From assembly GCF_015356865.1 (NCBI RefSeq), contig NZ_JAAFZA010000018.1:1-64000 (forward strand): a stretch of 64,000 nt of DNA, in the 5' to 3' direction. Shown in pieces: positions 62,173-64,000 of the stretch. Under the pieces are notes generated by a model. The model made no database searches. It had not been told where the DNA came from and was given only the letters and a program-made list of their open reading frames with translations. The stretch's first letter is position 1; every line of letters begins with the position of its first letter. This stretch comes from Catenulispora pinisilvae. GTDB taxonomy: Bacteria > Actinomycetota > Actinomycetes > Streptomycetales > Catenulisporaceae. The position numbers and the translations under genes were made by a program.

Positions 62173-64000
62173 TCATTGGATGTAGCAGGCCTTGACCTGT
62201 CCGGGATCCGGGTCTGAGAACACCGTGTCGTCGCACGCGACATCACCGGTCACCGTGCCGTACGCGTATCGGCCGTCGGCCCCGAACGCGACCTCGTGGG
62301 TGCCGGTGACGACGCAGCTGACCGTTTCAGCAGAGCACGGAGTCCACGTCGTGGCCGCAGGGGGTGGCGCCTCGACGTAACAGGTTTTGGACACGCCTTC
62401 GTCTGGATCTCCGAACACCGTGTCGGAGCAGGCTGTTCCGCCGGTCACGGTCGCGTAGTTGTATTTGCCCTGCGCGCCGAACGCCACCGTGTCAGTGCCC
62501 GCGAACGAACACGTGCCGGTTTCGGCCGCGCACTCTTGCCAGACGCCGGCCGTCGTCGTCGGAGCCGGTTCGGCGTAGCAGGCTTTGGACACGTTTTCGT
62601 CCGGGTCTCCGAACACTGTGTTGGAGCAGGCTGTTCCGCCGGTCACGGTCGCGTAGTTGTACTTGCCCTGCGCGCCGAACGCCACCGTGTCGGTACCCGC
62701 GAACGAACACGTGCCCGTCTCAGCCGCGCACTGGCTCCAGGTCCCGGGCAGCGACGTGCTGGAAGCGGGGGCGAGCGAGCCGGTGAACCGCCAGGTGCCG
62801 GAGCCGACCGTGTACGTGGTCTCTGTGCCGGTGGTGGACTCCAGCACCGCTCCGGCGGCCGGGCTGACGGTGGTCACGTTGTTCTGGCCGAAGTTCGGAA
62901 CCCGCACACTCGCTGTCGCGCCCACCGGGATCGTGACGTTCATGGCGACCTGGTCGCCGGTCACGGACCAGGACGAGGCGACGGTTCCCCGGACGGTGCC
63001 GATGGACGCGGCGACCTGCTGGAGTCCGGTGGGAATCTGGGGCGCGACGCTGATGGTGCTGTAGCCCGGCCCGGTGGGCTCGATGCCCGCGAACTGGTCG
63101 GAGAAGGAGGCGTTGATGCCGCCGAACATCGCGTGGTCGTGGGATTCCATGGACGAGGCGTACGTCCACTCCTCCCAGTCCGTCGTCGCACCCTTGCTGA
63201 TCTCGAAGCCGTAGCCGGGATACGTGGTCTGATCCAGCACCGTCATCGCGAGGTCGGTACGGCCGATATCCGCCAGCGCGTCCAGGAGGTGGCGGGTGCC
63301 GAAGATCCCGGTGTCCAGGTGGCCGTCGTTGCCGGTGACGATCGTGTCGACGAGCCGCGCGCCGACCGCGGGGGCGTCGGCCGCCGGCACCATGCCGAAG
63401 GCGAGCGGCAGGATGCTGGTCGTCTCCCGGCCGTCGCCGTAGCTCGCGTGGTCGGGGTTGAGGAACGCCGAGTTGAAGGCGTTCTCGATGTCGGCGGCCA
63501 GTTGGGCGTAGTGCGCCGCGTCGCCGGCCTGGCCCAGGGCTGTCGCAGCCTTGGCGACATCCGCCGCCTGGAGGTAGGACAGCGCCGTGTTGACGATCGG
63601 TACTTCACTCGTGCAGGCGCCGGCACTCGGGTTCCCCATGCCGCCGTTGGCGTTCGAGCTGTGGTCCGGCGGGCACCAGTCGCCGAAGCCGGTGGACCAG
63701 ATGTGGCCCGGCACGTTGGCGGCGTTCGTGTCGACGAACTGTTTCATCAGCGGATACGTCGCGGCGAGCGTGGCCCGGTCGCCGTACTGCTGGTAGAGGG
63801 TCCAGGCCAGAGTCACCTGGTCCCCGCCCATATCAGGCTGCTGAGCGTTGCCGGAGTCGGAGGGCAGTGCCGTGCCCGGTGGCATGTCCCGCAGGTAGTT
63901 GGCGTAGAAGGTGTCCATGTCGAACTCGGCGGCCGATGCGTCGTGGTAAGCCTGGACGTCCATGCCCGGGGGCGTGCGCTCGTCGCGGACCGGATTGTCG
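62173..64000 (-). CDS. GH78 alpha-L-rhamnosidase-like enzyme, C-terminal part (cut by window edge)
   Basis: At least 608 residues, open to the right edge without a start. It enters with DNPVRDERTPPGMD, equivalent to the D-C-P-Q-R-D-E-R signature of the GH78 (alpha/alpha)6 barrel, followed by helices with MGGDQVTLAWTLYQQYGD, HIWSTGFGDWCPP and TDWEEWTYASSMESHDHAMF, which carries the candidate general base Glu. A C-terminal beta domain (VAPQIPTGLQQVAASIGTV) is typical for GH78. Three Cys-rich repeats close the protein. GH78 enzymes release rhamnose from plant or bacterial glycans. The missing N-terminal part should contain the signal peptide and accessory domains. Confidence 0.85.
   Translation of the reverse strand, partial: DNPVRDERTPPGMDVQAYHDASAAEFDMDTFYANYLRDMPPGTALPSDSGNAQQPDMGGDQVTLAWTLYQQYGDRATLAATYPLMKQFVDTNAANVPGHIWSTGFGDWCPPDHSSNANGGMGNPSAGACTSEVPIVNTALSYLQAADVAKAATALGQAGDAAHYAQLAADIENAFNSAFLNPDHASYGDGRETTSILPLAFGMVPAADAPAVGARLVDTIVTGNDGHLDTGIFGTRHLLDALADIGRTDLAMTVLDQTTYPGYGFEISKGATTDWEEWTYASSMESHDHAMFGGINASFSDQFAGIEPTGPGYSTISVAPQIPTGLQQVAASIGTVRGTVASSWSVTGDQVAMNVTIPVGATASVRVPNFGQNNVTTVSPAAGAVLESTTGTETTYTVGSGTWRFTGSLAPASSTSLPGTWSQCAAETGTCSFAGTDTVAFGAQGKYNYATVTGGTACSNTVFGDPDENVSKACYAEPAPTTTAGVWQECAAETGTCSFAGTDTVAFGAQGKYNYATVTGGTACSDTVFGDPDEGVSKTCYVEAPPPAATTWTPCSAETVSCVVTGTHEVAFGADGRYAYGTVTGDVACDDTVFSDPDPGQVKACYIQ
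62176..62739 (-). repeat. Three Cys-rich C-terminal repeats in the GH78 protein
   Basis: Units of about 57 residues at 62569-62739, 62371-62541 and 62176-62346 share W-x-x-C-x-A-E-T-x-x-C, AFGAQGKYNYATVTGGTAC and GDPD-x-x-V-K-x-C-Y. The first two are nearly identical at DNA level; the third is diverged. Such repeats end many secreted actinomycete glycosidases and may bind glycans. Confidence 0.93.

Noticed and set aside
1-64000. tRNA, rRNA or replication origin
   Set aside because: No cloverleaf with CCA-ready acceptor, rRNA core sequence or DnaA-box cluster was noticed; a tRNAscan or covariance search was not possible.

Overview
The window is very GC-rich DNA from a filamentous-type actinomycete. 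The evidence is strong third-position GC bias, GTG and TTG starts, many secreted hydrolases, PadR/TetR/BlaI/AsnC regulators, an F420-type nitroreductase relative, an AfsR-like STAND regulator and secreted glycosidases with Cys-rich C-terminal repeats. The style recalls Catenulispora or Streptomyces relatives, but the genus is an inference. I see no rRNA, tRNA, CRISPR array, phage or replication origin.

Layout. 1-9 kb: a transposase tail, an XRE/TPR regulator divergent from a proline-iminopeptidase-like hydrolase, a tandem overlapping pair of secreted neprosin-like glutamic peptidases, a Gly/Ala/Ser-rich membrane-anchored protein, a DUF6884-like protein and a divergent TetR/MFS efflux pair. 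9-19 kb: a large membrane protein, an F420-type enzyme, a serine hydrolase, and an overlapping PadR-ATPase-permease operon. 19-20 kb: two overlapping fluoride channel genes behind a probable fluoride riboswitch. 20-30 kb: a methyltransferase, a lipoprotein, and two near-duplicate secreted S53 peptidases flanking a BlaI repressor and a catalytically degenerate serine recombinase. 30-37 kb: a double Lrp/AsnC regulator with an oxidoreductase, a beta-propeller protein, and an iron-uptake operon (EfeU-EfeO fusion plus EfeB) behind an IdeR/DtxR-like box. 37-46 kb: two wall hydrolases with peptidoglycan-binding domains, a membrane-anchored HTH protein, a lectin/3D-like secreted protein, an S8-like protein lacking a protease core, a collapsed S53 gene and an orphan sugar-binding lipoprotein. 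46-54 kb: an unknown protein, a STAND/TPR regulator, an FAD monooxygenase with its TetR regulator and paired operators, a third intact S53 peptidase and a MITE-like element. 54-64 kb: a wall-binding surface protein, an ECF sigma and membrane partner pair, and convergent secreted GH172-like and GH78-like glycosidases, the latter cut by the window edge.

Taken together this looks like a secretion-rich, fast-evolving chromosomal arm: degradative enzymes are interspersed with small regulator-target pairs, most with a visible operator. The best candidates for new biology are the variant fluoride riboswitch controlling a translationally coupled channel pair, the recurrent tandem repeats that duplicate stop codons at gene ends, and the BlaI-controlled recombinase that has lost its catalytic serine.
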